Assembly: GCA_044346175.1 (NCBI GenBank)
Contig: JBIIZQ010000009.1
Coordinates: 1-64,000, forward strand
Length of the DNA stretch: 64,000 nt
Direction: 5' to 3'
Source: JBJTUH01 sp044346175
GTDB lineage: Bacteria; Cyanobacteriota; Vampirovibrionia; Vampirovibrionales; JAJTHC01
A program made the position numbers and the translations under genes. The first letter of the stretch is position 1. Every line of letters starts with the position of its first letter. Below, in pieces: positions 42,997-52,000 of this stretch. The notes under the pieces were generated by a model. It had not been told where the DNA came from, did no database searches, and saw only the letters and a list, made by a program, of their open reading frames with translations.

Positions 42997-43749
42997 TTAG
43001 GGCTTGACGATATTAACCCTTAAAAAAAGGGCATGTCCTAGTACGTTGTCCTGTGGTTGACTCCGGTTGACGAGTTGCATCATGTAGCCGCCTTCAGCAT
43101 CGACCATTTTATTGAGCCGTTTGTTCATACCCACAAAAAGACGTTGTACGGCAAACCCAGAAGGCACGGCTTGTGTACTGTTACCTATATTGAATAGAAG
43201 CTCATCCCATACTACAGCAGATAGATTTTTTGACTTATTGAGGGGAATCTCGACCCTTTCCAGTAGGCGGACTCTTGGAAAAATAGGCTCATGCTCAATA
43301 TAACGCTCCTCAAATCGTACACGATGTGTGAGACGCACTCGGTCGTTGAAGAGGGGGTGCCTATAGCTTATCTGTTGATACAGATGTTGCTCTTGGGTAT
43401 TGCGTGGCCACGGACGATGCAAGTAGCCATAGCCTGTAAGGACTAAGCCCCTGTTTTGTGCAAATCGATAGCCTAGTGCGGGTCGAATCGCAGAGAGGCT
43501 CAAGCGTTGCATATCGGATTGGGTACGTAGAACACCATCTACAAAAAAGATGCCTTTTTTGTTCGGCGTAATAGGGGCTGTGAAGGTAACAACTTGCCAA
43601 AACTCCCCATCCGACACGGTGTCGTCTTCAGCAAAGCTTACACCTTGGCAAAGATACCCCCCAAGCACAAGTATGACACTCCAAAGTGCTGTGACTTTTT
43701 TTAAAAACAAAGAAGTTAAGGCGTTTCGAGATATCCTAAGTATGTTCAT
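42997..43749 (-). CDS. DUF2490 outer-membrane beta-barrel-like protein
   Basis: 250 residues with an N-terminal signal segment (about 18-40, ALWSVILVLGGYLCQGVSFAED). The body consists of alternating strands, with RPALGYRF, SYRHPLFNDRVRLTHRVRFEERY and VVWDELLFNIG, the pattern of the DUF2490 family of predicted outer-membrane barrels. The last strand ends in a hydrophobic residue region (LFLRVNIVKP). Function unknown. Its presence implies a Gram-negative envelope. Confidence 0.8.
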   Translation of the reverse strand: MNILRISRNALTSLFLKKVTALWSVILVLGGYLCQGVSFAEDDTVSDGEFWQVVTFTAPITPNKKGIFFVDGVLRTQSDMQRLSLSAIRPALGYRFAQNRGLVLTGYGYLHRPWPRNTQEQHLYQQISYRHPLFNDRVRLTHRVRFEERYIEHEPIFPRVRLLERVEIPLNKSKNLSAVVWDELLFNIGNSTQAVPSGFAVQRLFVGMNKRLNKMVDAEGGYMMQLVNRSQPQDNVLGHALFLRVNIVKP

Positions 43750-44105
43750 GGGCGTGAATTTTCTACCAAGAGATTGAGGGGAGGTGATTGAGGGGATGTG
43801 GAAGGATAATAATACGCCTCAAAAACAGCATGTTTCTCAATGCCCTAGTTTTAGTCCTTAACCCTGTCATACCTTGATTGTGTGAGCCGTTATGAAGGGT
43901 CTCTTTAGTACCATAAAACCACCTAAGGCACCTGCTTTTTACATCGCTTTGTATATCATACTACAAAGTAGGGCGTGCTGGTGATGGTTCAATGACGTAA
44001 AAAATCAGCACAACATTCGAGGGGCTTCCCGTCAGTACTCACAATCAATACGCCCCCAATTCGTACATGACCTCCTCAGTAGAAGTGCTACTGTTGTATC
44101 CTATG
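43750..44105. other. Intergenic region (about 360 bases)
   Basis: No gene seen. A small hairpin CAGTAG/CTACTG lies at about 44077-44093, near the 3' end of the minus-strand glycosyltransferase gene, and might end its transcript. The remainder precedes the DUF2490 gene and should hold its promoter. Confidence 0.4.
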
Positions 44106-46037
44106 TTATGACTGAAGGCTTTGTGGCGGGAGGCCATGGCTGGTTTTATCCCACTTGAGGGTTGGTTCCTTGCGGAAGAGTAAATCAAGTAAAATACCAA
44201 AAACACTCATGGTCCAAGTCATACCCATGTAAAAGGCGGTGATGATACTCTCCCACCAGCGTTTTAAGCCTGCTGATACCCCTTCGTTGGGTTGTTCAAA
44301 CTGCCGAGAAGCGTGCCACACCACAGGAATAAGTACCACGGTTAAAACGCCCATTAAACCTAATGTTAGGACATGATGCAATCCGATATGCCCTTGATTC
44401 ATGACCTCTTGAAAGGAACGTTTGAGTGTGACACACCACCACAGATAATCGCACACCATCCATACGGGGGCTGTAAAGTTCATAAAGTAAACCACAACGT
44501 CAAGCTTGGCACGAGCCGACACAGGACGGCGTAAAATAGGGAGTCCATAGTCAAGATAGCGTCTTAACGACCCTTCCGCCCAACGCCGCCGTTGTTTCAG
44601 AAGGGGTTTAAGTTGCTGGATGCCCTCTTCATACACAGGGGTATGCGGCATGAAGCGAATATCCCACCCTACAAGATGAAGCTTACTGGAGAGGTCAAGG
44701 TCATCCGTTACGGTGTGATGCGTCCACCCATTGACGCTTAAGAGTGCCTCTCGTTTTAAAATCATGCCATTGCCTCGAAGTTCCACAGCAGAACGGACGG
44801 CATCCCGACACATTTGAATATAGCTATCCAAGTAGTATTCCATGGCTTGGCAACGAGTCAGCCAATTATCCCCTTGATTCAAAATCACTTTACGAGATTG
44901 TAAACCCGCTACCCAAGGACTCACAATCAGCTGTGGTACCATGGTGAGGAGCCAATCTTCTGGCACCCACGCATCGGCATCAAAGACGGCAACTAAGGGT
45001 GCATCGGTCAAAGCAAGGGCTTCATTCAATACGGCAGACTTGCCAGGTTGCGCCTCTATGGGGCGATGATGACACCTCAAAATGCCTCGATAATACTCAG
45101 GGAGTTCAGCCTCAAGGGCATCTAAACAGGCTTTTGTATCGTCGTTAGAACGGTCATTCAGTACCCAACATTCCCAGTTTGGATAGCGTTGTTTGAGGAG
45201 TTGTCTTACGGTGCCTACAATCACAGAGGCTTCATTATGTGCAGGGATAAAAACGGCTACCTTAGGTAGGGCTGGTGCGAGGGCTTCCTCAATCGCTACC
45301 ACGGGTGCGGTCATTTCAGGCCATTTTACAAGGTTTGCAGGTACAAAGGGGGCTTGCTGTACAATATCTCTGAGGGTGAGCAGTTGTTTTTGAATAAAAC
45401 GTTCTACGGCTTCCCGTCGTTGTTGCAGGGTTAGTAACACTGAGAGTGTAGAGCCGTAAAAGCCTACCGTGAGCAACAGAAATAAACTTGAAGTGCCTTG
45501 AGGCAAACCTAAAAAGCGTACCAATGCCATGACACCAAGAATACAAAGCAAATAGGCACAAAGCATGGCTTGATGGGTTCGGAGCCGTTTACGTTCATCG
45601 GGTTCATAGGGTAAACGGTCACGGTCAGGCAAGGGACGTTGCCAAGAAAAAGATGAAAGCGTGAAAGGGATGGGGCGTAATCGAAGCCAAGCGTACTTTT
45701 TACTTCTTTGCCTTGAATAACGGAGCCAAGTTGCGAGTCTTGGGTGTCGTAGCTGTTTACGGAGCGAGGGGAATTTGTCCGAGGCAATATGTAAAGCACG
45801 ATGTTTTAAGGGGTAACGTAGCATGCTTAATAGGGTTCGAGCTGTGAGATGCTCAGACAAAGTAGGTGAAGCGTTAAGCACCTGTGCGACACGACTGACA
45901 AGGGTATGCCAAGCATCTTCAAGCTTGGCAGGGGGTTTGTCCGAAAAGGTTTTATTGCCCAGTGCTGTTTGTTCCTGATTGGAAGCAACCTGAGCTTGAG
46001 GCGGTGTCTGTTCTTCTTGTGTGGGGAGAGGGGTCAT
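44106..46037 (-). CDS. Processive family 2 glycosyltransferase, membrane protein
   Basis: 643 residues. Two membrane helices lie at about 168-205, then the GT2 domain VAVFIPAHNEASVIV, VLNDRSNDDT, KSAVLNEAL, VFDADAWVPEDW (DxD), ELRGNGMILKREAL, TVTDDLDLS, and KQRRRWAEGSLRR (QxxRW), followed by three or more helices. These are the marks of processive synthases such as PgaC, BcsA and hyaluronan synthase, which build and push out a polysaccharide or glycolipid. The N-terminal 100 residues are an added cytoplasmic region. It lies 51 bases after a GT28-like gene in the same operon, so both probably act on one product. Confidence 0.87.
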   Translation of the reverse strand: MTPLPTQEEQTPPQAQVASNQEQTALGNKTFSDKPPAKLEDAWHTLVSRVAQVLNASPTLSEHLTARTLLSMLRYPLKHRALHIASDKFPSLRKQLRHPRLATWLRYSRQRSKKYAWLRLRPIPFTLSSFSWQRPLPDRDRLPYEPDERKRLRTHQAMLCAYLLCILGVMALVRFLGLPQGTSSLFLLLTVGFYGSTLSVLLTLQQRREAVERFIQKQLLTLRDIVQQAPFVPANLVKWPEMTAPVVAIEEALAPALPKVAVFIPAHNEASVIVGTVRQLLKQRYPNWECWVLNDRSNDDTKACLDALEAELPEYYRGILRCHHRPIEAQPGKSAVLNEALALTDAPLVAVFDADAWVPEDWLLTMVPQLIVSPWVAGLQSRKVILNQGDNWLTRCQAMEYYLDSYIQMCRDAVRSAVELRGNGMILKREALLSVNGWTHHTVTDDLDLSSKLHLVGWDIRFMPHTPVYEEGIQQLKPLLKQRRRWAEGSLRRYLDYGLPILRRPVSARAKLDVVVYFMNFTAPVWMVCDYLWWCVTLKRSFQEVMNQGHIGLHHVLTLGLMGVLTVVLIPVVWHASRQFEQPNEGVSAGLKRWWESIITAFYMGMTWTMSVFGILLDLLFRKEPTLKWDKTSHGLPPQSLQS

Positions 46038-46088
46038 GACAGGGGGTATCCATCTTCAGAAAAGATGCCTTTAAACAAAGGACAAAGG

Positions 46089-47528
46089 TCAATAAGAAGT
46101 GAGGCGTTGAGCATATTCACGAAGCAGCCGAGCCGTTTGTTTGGCACCCTGAATCATGTTGGCACGATGTGCCATTCCCTCAGCAGCATGGGCGTAATGG
46201 GTGTAAGTTTCGGGTGCTAGCCAAGCTTGAAGGGCTGCATCCAGTTTAGAGGGGGTTAATTCGGGATACGTTAACATACTCCCAACGCCTAAAGCGACCA
46301 TACGTTGGGCATTATGTTCTTGCTCAATTTGCTGGGTATCAGGCACCACAAAAATGGGAACCCCTAATGTTAAGAGTTCCATCGCTGTGGAATGTCCTGC
46401 TTGTGTCACCACTCCATGGCAGGTTGCAAACCAAAGGGAGGGGTTGGACACATTAGCCAGTAGTCTCATATTTGTCGGTAAACTTTGAGCCAGTGCATCA
46501 GGTACAAAATTGGCAAGCACCACCCAGCGCATATGGGGGGTTTTTTGTGCCACGGCTACCACATGTTCCAATAGGGGTAAACGATAGGCATGCCCCCCTA
46601 ATGAAAGTACCAAACGTAACGTATGAGGGGCTTTTTCCGCTGTAGAGGGGGTGGTTGTATTCTGCTCAAAGAGGGTATCCCACAATGTGATTGCTTCTTC
46701 TCGTGAGACAAAGCTCTGATGGGGGAGTGCGTCGGTTAAGGGGGCGGTACCCACCTGATGACACACCGCTGTTTGGGCTTCATGACGAGTCCAAGGGACA
46801 AGTGGCCCGACAAAACGGGTACGTTTTTTGACCTTAGGATTTTCAGACAGGTTGTCAAGACACACACTGTAAGGCGGTGGGAAGTCTGGGATGAAAATCT
46901 CTTCAGCATTCGAGAACCAAAAGTTCATCATCCAGTCAAACGACAACCCAAAAAGTTTCACCAACGTGGCATCTTTCGCAAAAAAGGGATAAAAGGCACT
47001 CTGGTTGGTCAGTACCACACAGGGCAAATCAAGACGAGCGGCTGCAAGCACAGGTGCAATACGTCCATCTGCGACCACCATGGTGGCTTTGTGATGCTTC
47101 ATTAAGTCTACTTCCTCTTGAATCAACTGATTCAGACTCAAGGGTAAGTTCTGGTTTTGAAGAATGGTTTTGCCTACATCAAAAGCCCCCCCTTTACCAA
47201 TAAATTGAACCTCTTGGGTCAGTTTTGCGACAGGTAGGTTTGCTTGTTTTAAACGCTCGTGTGCATAGTGGTAAGTGGCAATCACGACTTCCTCATGAGG
47301 CAAATGCTTTGCAAGTGCCATGGCACGACTGCTATGCCCATACCCTTCTGAAGAAACCGACACATAGATTTTAGGTTTGCGTTTTCGAGGGTTAGCCTTC
47401 CAAGGCAACAACCAAGTATTGGGGGGATGATTTTCTCGGAGGTCTCGAATGGTCCGCACGAACGTACGTCGCCACTGACGTTGTGCGTACTTGAGAAAAT
47501 CAGGTAAAGTGGTTAAGGTCGGCATCAT
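46089..47528 (-). CDS. GT28/MGT-like glycosyltransferase
   Basis: 479 residues of the GT-B fold. The N-domain starts KIYVSVSSEGYGHSSRAMALAKHL and has MVVADGRIAPVLAA. The C-domain has LVLSLGGHAYRLPLLEHV, then CHGVVTQAGHSTAMELLTLG and VPDTQQIEQEHNAQRM, the donor-binding pattern of MurG and UDP-sugar diacylglycerol glucosyltransferases. Probably adds sugars to a lipid at the membrane, upstream of the GT2 gene in the same transcript. Substrate not known. Starts ATG-ATG. Confidence 0.83.
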   Translation of the reverse strand: MMPTLTTLPDFLKYAQRQWRRTFVRTIRDLRENHPPNTWLLPWKANPRKRKPKIYVSVSSEGYGHSSRAMALAKHLPHEEVVIATYHYAHERLKQANLPVAKLTQEVQFIGKGGAFDVGKTILQNQNLPLSLNQLIQEEVDLMKHHKATMVVADGRIAPVLAAARLDLPCVVLTNQSAFYPFFAKDATLVKLFGLSFDWMMNFWFSNAEEIFIPDFPPPYSVCLDNLSENPKVKKRTRFVGPLVPWTRHEAQTAVCHQVGTAPLTDALPHQSFVSREEAITLWDTLFEQNTTTPSTAEKAPHTLRLVLSLGGHAYRLPLLEHVVAVAQKTPHMRWVVLANFVPDALAQSLPTNMRLLANVSNPSLWFATCHGVVTQAGHSTAMELLTLGVPIFVVPDTQQIEQEHNAQRMVALGVGSMLTYPELTPSKLDAALQAWLAPETYTHYAHAAEGMAHRANMIQGAKQTARLLREYAQRLTSY

Positions 47529-47842
47529 AAGGCTTGCAGTTAAGCCCAGTTAAATACAAGGCAACAGGGTATTCTATCTAAAAAAGGGCTACAGCGTGTT
47601 TATGGTATGCTTCACTAGGTGATAGGTTGATGTTGCCTAGTGTCTGGTACGTGAAACATCCCATACGCATGTTTTCCAGTAACTTCTCAAGGATAACATA
47701 CAATAAGGACGATTCACCAGTTGCCTGATGATTTTAAAATCGTAGGGTCTCAATATGAGTTTAAAATCATCATGACACTCTAAAAGTGTCTATCCCCTCA
47801 TTGTCATCATAGTGCTATGCTTTACGCTACCCTATCACGCTC
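47529..47842. other. Intergenic region with a 13-base inverted repeat
   Basis: Between the divergent glycosyltransferase operon and rlmH. Arms TGATGATTTTAAA (47726-47738) and TTTAAAATCATCA (47760-47772) are perfect complements with a 21-base spacer; this size suits a regulator site or a transcript hairpin. No gene seen. Confidence 0.5.
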
Positions 47843-48418
47843 ATGTTTGCCAAAAAAAACAGTACGCCCCTCAAGTCAAAATCACTCATTAAATGCCCAG
47901 TCTTTGAAATTATTGCTGTTGGTACCATGAAGCAAAAGTTTTCAGGCATACAGGAAAGCATCCAAGAGTACCTGAAACGTCTTCAGCCTTATGCTCCTAC
48001 GCTCCTGACGGAAGCACCTGAAATGCCGTTACATGCGTCGATGAGTGAAGCCCATATTATGAGGGAAGAGGCTTTATGGATAGAGCGCTACTTACGGCAT
48101 AAACAGGCAAGTACGCTCATTGCCCTAAGCGAAAGAGGACACCATTACAGTAGTACCGCATGGGCGGAGGCATTGGCTCGTTGGGAGCCGAGAGTGAGTC
48201 CTGAGCAGAGTGGCAGTGAACGTTCAGGGGGAACACTCCCCCCTACCGTCTTTCTGATAGGAGGTTCCTTGGGGCTTCACCCCGAACTTATCCAGCAAGC
48301 GACGGCTTGTGTGTCACTCTCGGCGATGACCTTTCCTCACCACTTGGCACGCCTGATATTGGTAGAGCAGCTTTATCGAGGATGCCGCATTTTAAAAGGG
48401 CATGCTTACCATCATTAA
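47843..48418 (+). CDS. rlmH: 23S rRNA (pseudouridine1915-N3)-methyltransferase
   Basis: RlmH methylates pseudouridine 1915 of 23S rRNA on 70S ribosomes. SPOUT-fold marks: VFEIIAVGTMKQKF, LIALSERGHHYSSTAWA, VFLIGGSLGLHPELI (SAM loop), MTFPHHLARLILVEQLYRG and the end ILKGHAYHH. At 191 residues it is longer than the usual 155-160 because of 20 or so extra residues at the start and a Ser/Gly-rich insert (SPEQSGSERSGGTLPP) before the SAM loop. Confidence 0.93.
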   Translation: MFAKKNSTPLKSKSLIKCPVFEIIAVGTMKQKFSGIQESIQEYLKRLQPYAPTLLTEAPEMPLHASMSEAHIMREEALWIERYLRHKQASTLIALSERGHHYSSTAWAEALARWEPRVSPEQSGSERSGGTLPPTVFLIGGSLGLHPELIQQATACVSLSAMTFPHHLARLILVEQLYRGCRILKGHAYHH

Positions 48419-49004
48419 CGTGTAGGGTGTGCAAAGCTTGCTTCAGAGTACGAGAGGGCTGATATCTGCTTGAGAGTTTTGAGCTTTTATCATCTTAAAC
48501 TCCTTCGCTTGGAGGAGATTTAAAACAAGTGACTCCATTCAAACATCTTCTCAAGCCGATACCCCATCAGGACACCAGTGTACGAAGTTACGTTTCTCTC
48601 TTTACACTTTGTGTGTCTACTCTGTGATTTTTTAAAAGAAGGTGTTTCAAAAAAAGTGCTGGTATTTAAGTCAGCTTGTTAAGGTTGTTTCACGAGGGTT
48701 CGTGTACGTACCACTTTTAAAGTGTGCTTTAAAGCATGTTTTTGTGTAGGTATGCTTTTACCCAGTGAAGCGATATGACAGCTTGTGCTTGAGTCTGCAT
48801 GATTGCCGAAAGACTGACCATGAAAATAAGCAGGGAAAGAAGGTCATTTTTTCTTTGTCCATAGCCATTGACACTACCTGCCGAGACGCTCTTAAAAAAG
48901 GCAAGGAGAACTTTTTAATGGGCTTTAGAGACAATAAAAAATGCAAATACAGTGTATCAAGGTTTTGTAACCATATAGTTTAAACCTCAGGAGATTTTTG
49001 TAGG
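48419..49004. other. Long intergenic region and leader of the main flagellin gene
   Basis: Almost 590 bases. An open frame at 48765-48983 lacks coding character. A small hairpin CTCCT/AGGAG near 48500-48516 may end rlmH transcription. A GCCGATAC string at about 48556 recalls the -10 of flagellar sigma-28 promoters but lacks a TAAA box at the right distance. Close to the gene are two GGA motifs (48990 and 49003). Confidence 0.45.
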
Positions 49005-49007
49005 ATG
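48988..49007 (+). promoter_or_regulatory. Flagellin ribosome site with two GGA motifs
   Basis: AGGAG at 48989-48993 is the ribosome site, 11 bases before ATG 49005, and a second GGA (49003-49005) overlaps the start codon. In Bacillus subtilis, CsrA blocks flagellin translation by binding two GGA sites in the hag leader, one over the ribosome site. The csrA and fliW genes of this window make the same control plausible; it is not shown by sequence alone. Confidence 0.45.
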
Positions 49008-49862
49008 CCTCTTTATATCAATTTTAACCAAAGTGCGGCGGCTGGTCAAAGAAACTTAGACAGCGTCCAACGTAGTTTAGCTACATCCCAACAAAACCTT
49101 TCATCAGGGTTTCGTATTAACCGTGCTTCAGATGATGCGGCGGGGCTTCAAATTTCTGAAAGGTTACGCTCAAATCTTAGAGGAACCCTCAAAGCTCAGG
49201 ATAACGTCCAAGACGGTATCAACGTGCTGAATATTGCCGATGGTGCTTTAGGTCAAATCACTGAAAACCTCCAGCGTATGCGAGAAATCACCGTACAAGC
49301 AGCGAACGATACGCTTGGTTCTACACAAAGAACGGCGATTATGGATGAGCTTCTACAGTTACAGCAGGATATCACCCGTATTTCTGATTCCACCTCGTTC
49401 AATGGGGTATCTCTATTAAACGGTTCTCAAACTAACTTTTACATTCAATTGGGGTCGGGTTCCACTGCCACAAACGATGTCATTAACCTTGCTACTGTGG
49501 CGGGTGCTACCAACCCGTTTGCGGATATTGACGCTACAGCACTATCAGTTGCTTCAGCTAACCTTACGGTTGCAACCAACGCTGCTGCTTTAGCAACGAT
49601 TGCAGCATTGGACACGGCAATTACCACGGTGGGTACACGCCGGTCTTTAATGGGTGCTTTAACTAATCGTTTGCAGGGGGCGTTGACTAACTTGCAAGTA
49701 AGTTATGAAAATACAGGGGCTTCCGAAGCACGTATTCGTAACGTGGATGTGTCTCGTGAGACCACACGTTTAGCGAGCTTCCAGATTTTACAACAGTCTG
49801 GTATCAGTATGCTCTCTCAAAGTAACCAGTCTCCTTCATCGGCACTGAGTTTACTGCGGTAA
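49005..49862 (+). CDS. Flagellin
   Basis: 285 residues forming the filament subunit. N-terminal SSGFRINRASDDAAGLQISE and NVQDGINVLNIADGALGQI, C-terminal ASEARIRNVDVSRETTRLAS followed by ILQQSGISMLSQSNQSP, all canonical D0/D1 sequences. The variable middle is short (about 145-195) and rich in Ala, Thr and Val. It resembles ordinary bacterial flagellins much more than the gene at 40.2 kb. A strong terminator follows. Confidence 0.96.
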   Translation: MPLYINFNQSAAAGQRNLDSVQRSLATSQQNLSSGFRINRASDDAAGLQISERLRSNLRGTLKAQDNVQDGINVLNIADGALGQITENLQRMREITVQAANDTLGSTQRTAIMDELLQLQQDITRISDSTSFNGVSLLNGSQTNFYIQLGSGSTATNDVINLATVAGATNPFADIDATALSVASANLTVATNAAALATIAALDTAITTVGTRRSLMGALTNRLQGALTNLQVSYENTGASEARIRNVDVSRETTRLASFQILQQSGISMLSQSNQSPSSALSLLR

Positions 49863-49887
49863 AGCGACAGACCCTCGTCCTAACGAG

Positions 49888-49925
49888 TATCCCCTTACTT
49901 CAACTTATGGAAGTAAGGGGATACG
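49888..49925 (+). terminator. Strong hairpin after the flagellin gene
   Basis: Perfect 15-base arms GTATCCCCTTACTTC (49888-49902) and GAAGTAAGGGGATAC (49911-49925) with an eight-base loop, 25 bases after the stop. It lacks a pure T tract but would also stabilise the 3' end of the mRNA; it separates convergent genes. Confidence 0.75.
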
Positions 49926-49938
49926 TATCTAAATACCT

Positions 49939-51681
49939 CTAAGGGTGATAGTTGGTTTGTGTAGCCCAGGTTTTATTCGCCTCAATGTTGGCACGAAACT
50001 GTAGCATCTCTTTTACTGTAGCATCGAGTTTCTGTTGATGTGCCTCATAGAATGTATCAGGGTTGGCATCTTCAGGCTTGGTAGGGAGTGGGAGTTTCAT
50101 CAGCCAAGTGATATACTGATGAGGGTCGTTCGATTCTGCTACTTGGTCCAAAGTGGTTTTAATGGTTTGAAGCGGTGCGTGTAGCTTACTGGTAGGAGGG
50201 ATATTTGCCATCCGCCAATACTCTTTTGCCACATAGAAATGCGTTAACTCAGGCATGGCTTTTTCATACAATGCCATTAAATACTGAGGTACGGTTTTAA
50301 TGGTGCCTTCTTTTTGTACCCAATCAGGAATATTCAGAGGTGGCTTGAGGAATTTTGAGGTAGTAGACTTCTGCTTGGTACCATAATAGTCCGCTAAATT
50401 TTCAAGATAGTGTTTATCTTGCTTGGTAAGGACATGCTTAAAAATATCAGGATGTAACGACGAAGTTTCACGAGTACTCCCCACGTTTGTCATAAAGAAC
50501 TGATAGGCGGTTTTAACCATTTCAGGCGTTGGATGAGTACGTAATTGGGAGGTTTGAGGGTCAATGAGGTGGGTGTTCATGGTGTAATGGTTCGGGAAGT
50601 CAATATGATGCAACTCAGCACGTAGCTTTCGATACCCCAGCCCTGCTTCTACTTGGTTCATCCCAATATGAAAAGGAGAGGCAAGTTCCTGTGGATAGTT
50701 GAGTTTACTTCTTTTGAGGGCATCCAGTAACACTTGGGTGCCGAGGTGGTTTGCCCCTTTACGGTCCATTAGAATATAGCCCGTACTTTTTAAGAGTTCC
50801 TGTTGCTGTAAATTGATAATTTGATACGCATCCACAAGACCTTTGGGGGAAATATCGCCTTTTTGAAATTTCGCTCTTAAATCAAACCCAGGTTTATGCT
50901 CCATCACAATGAATCGGTAAGGCATGGTGGAGGGGTTGAGTTGCCCTTGGGCAATGGCACGACTGGTTGGGTCCTTGCCTTCCATCAGTGCTTGCCAAGC
51001 TTGCGGGTTTTGCTTTGAGGGAAGCGTTTTTTGATAGGTTAAATGGGTTAAATTGGCAATAAAAGGGAGGTTCGCTTTTTGGGCGAGTTGGCTCATACGT
51101 TGATGTTGCTCGGCACCAAGATAGTGAAATCCATCAGGGTCTTTGGCATCAGGCAACCCGAGCGTATGTTCCACCTTGGCAATAAGCTTTTTTGCCGAGG
51201 AAAGTTTTCCTTGTGTAGGGATGCTGGGGTCTGTTGCTATGGTTGTCGGCTCATACATCACAAGGTCAACAGCATTTTTAGCACTCACGTCATGAGGGTT
51301 AATGAACCCGATGCGAGGCTGAAGTGCCATATCTAAACCCATGGGTGCTGCCGTTTGTAATAAACCTTCTGTAAACATCCCTCCTTGTGTTGTTAGAAGC
51401 TTTTGAGGTTGTTGGCTACCAAGTCGTAAGCGTGTAGTACTACGAAGCTGAAAGGTATCTTGGGGGGTGTGCATCCTAGAAGAAACTGTGGGCTGATGCA
51501 AGAAGGATACCCTTGAATCTGAGGTGGTGTGTATGCCCCCCGATTGCTGGGTGTGACGTGTCGGCGGTGTCTGTTGTGTTCTCAATAAAGACGACAAAGA
51601 AGAAACGCTCATGGTAAGCATTGAAAACCCATCACTTTCTAAACAAACTGATGCCAATCCTCTCGCCTCCATCACAGTCAT
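49939..51681 (-). CDS. Large protein of unknown function, kinase-like motifs possible
   Basis: About 580 residues. The first 100 are Ser/Thr/Gln-rich and disordered. In the body, PYRFIVMEHKPGFDLRAKF looks like the hinge of a protein-kinase fold (hydrophobic-ME-x-x-x-G), ILMDRKGANH resembles the D-x-K-x-x-N catalytic loop, and LHHIDFPNHY might be the DFG position. The last two are about 50 residues apart, wider than usual, so this is a tentative reading. No signal peptide. The start is uncertain: ATG at 51681, 51672, 51621 and 51612 are all in frame. Convergent with the flagellin gene. Confidence 0.6.
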   Translation of the reverse strand: MTVMEARGLASVCLESDGFSMLTMSVSSLSSLLRTQQTPPTRHTQQSGGIHTTSDSRVSFLHQPTVSSRMHTPQDTFQLRSTTRLRLGSQQPQKLLTTQGGMFTEGLLQTAAPMGLDMALQPRIGFINPHDVSAKNAVDLVMYEPTTIATDPSIPTQGKLSSAKKLIAKVEHTLGLPDAKDPDGFHYLGAEQHQRMSQLAQKANLPFIANLTHLTYQKTLPSKQNPQAWQALMEGKDPTSRAIAQGQLNPSTMPYRFIVMEHKPGFDLRAKFQKGDISPKGLVDAYQIINLQQQELLKSTGYILMDRKGANHLGTQVLLDALKRSKLNYPQELASPFHIGMNQVEAGLGYRKLRAELHHIDFPNHYTMNTHLIDPQTSQLRTHPTPEMVKTAYQFFMTNVGSTRETSSLHPDIFKHVLTKQDKHYLENLADYYGTKQKSTTSKFLKPPLNIPDWVQKEGTIKTVPQYLMALYEKAMPELTHFYVAKEYWRMANIPPTSKLHAPLQTIKTTLDQVAESNDPHQYITWLMKLPLPTKPEDANPDTFYEAHQQKLDATVKEMLQFRANIEANKTWATQTNYHP

Positions 51682-51696
51682 ATCAGTGAAGCACAA

Positions 51697-52000
51697 GAAT
51701 AAAAAGTACTCTTGAGATAAAAAGCCTCCTCAAGAGGAAAAGATAGGCATCAGGATACCTTAAAATTGTATTAAAGAACGGTACGTATCTTGATGACGTT
51801 ATGGTAAGATAAGGCAGTTATCTTTACATAAAGATAAATACGTGGTTACTGTTGAATCGCTACAAGGGTTTGTATGGCGTACAAGCCCATCATTGAACCC
51901 CTAGTGGCTTAAGGTTTAGTATAGCCACTCTCTTAAAGACGTGTCTAGTGGGGTCATTGTTACACTATGGTATAAGGCTACATCCAACCATAAGGAGGTT
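51697..52000. other. Intergenic region (about 300 bases)
   Basis: Between divergent genes. No gene seen. AT-rich at 51760-51850, where promoters for both sides are expected; the very strong ribosome site TAAGGAGG (51991-51998) of the pirin gene ends it. Confidence 0.5.

Noticed and set aside
48530..48570. GCCGATAC resembling a sigma-28 promoter -10 box upstream of flagellin
   Set aside because: No TAAA box about 15 bases before it, and it lies about 450 bases from the gene.
48765..48983. 72-codon frame in the flagellin leader
   Set aside because: Lys/Cys-rich with no family and a GTG start lacking a ribosome site; the region is better seen as an untranslated leader.
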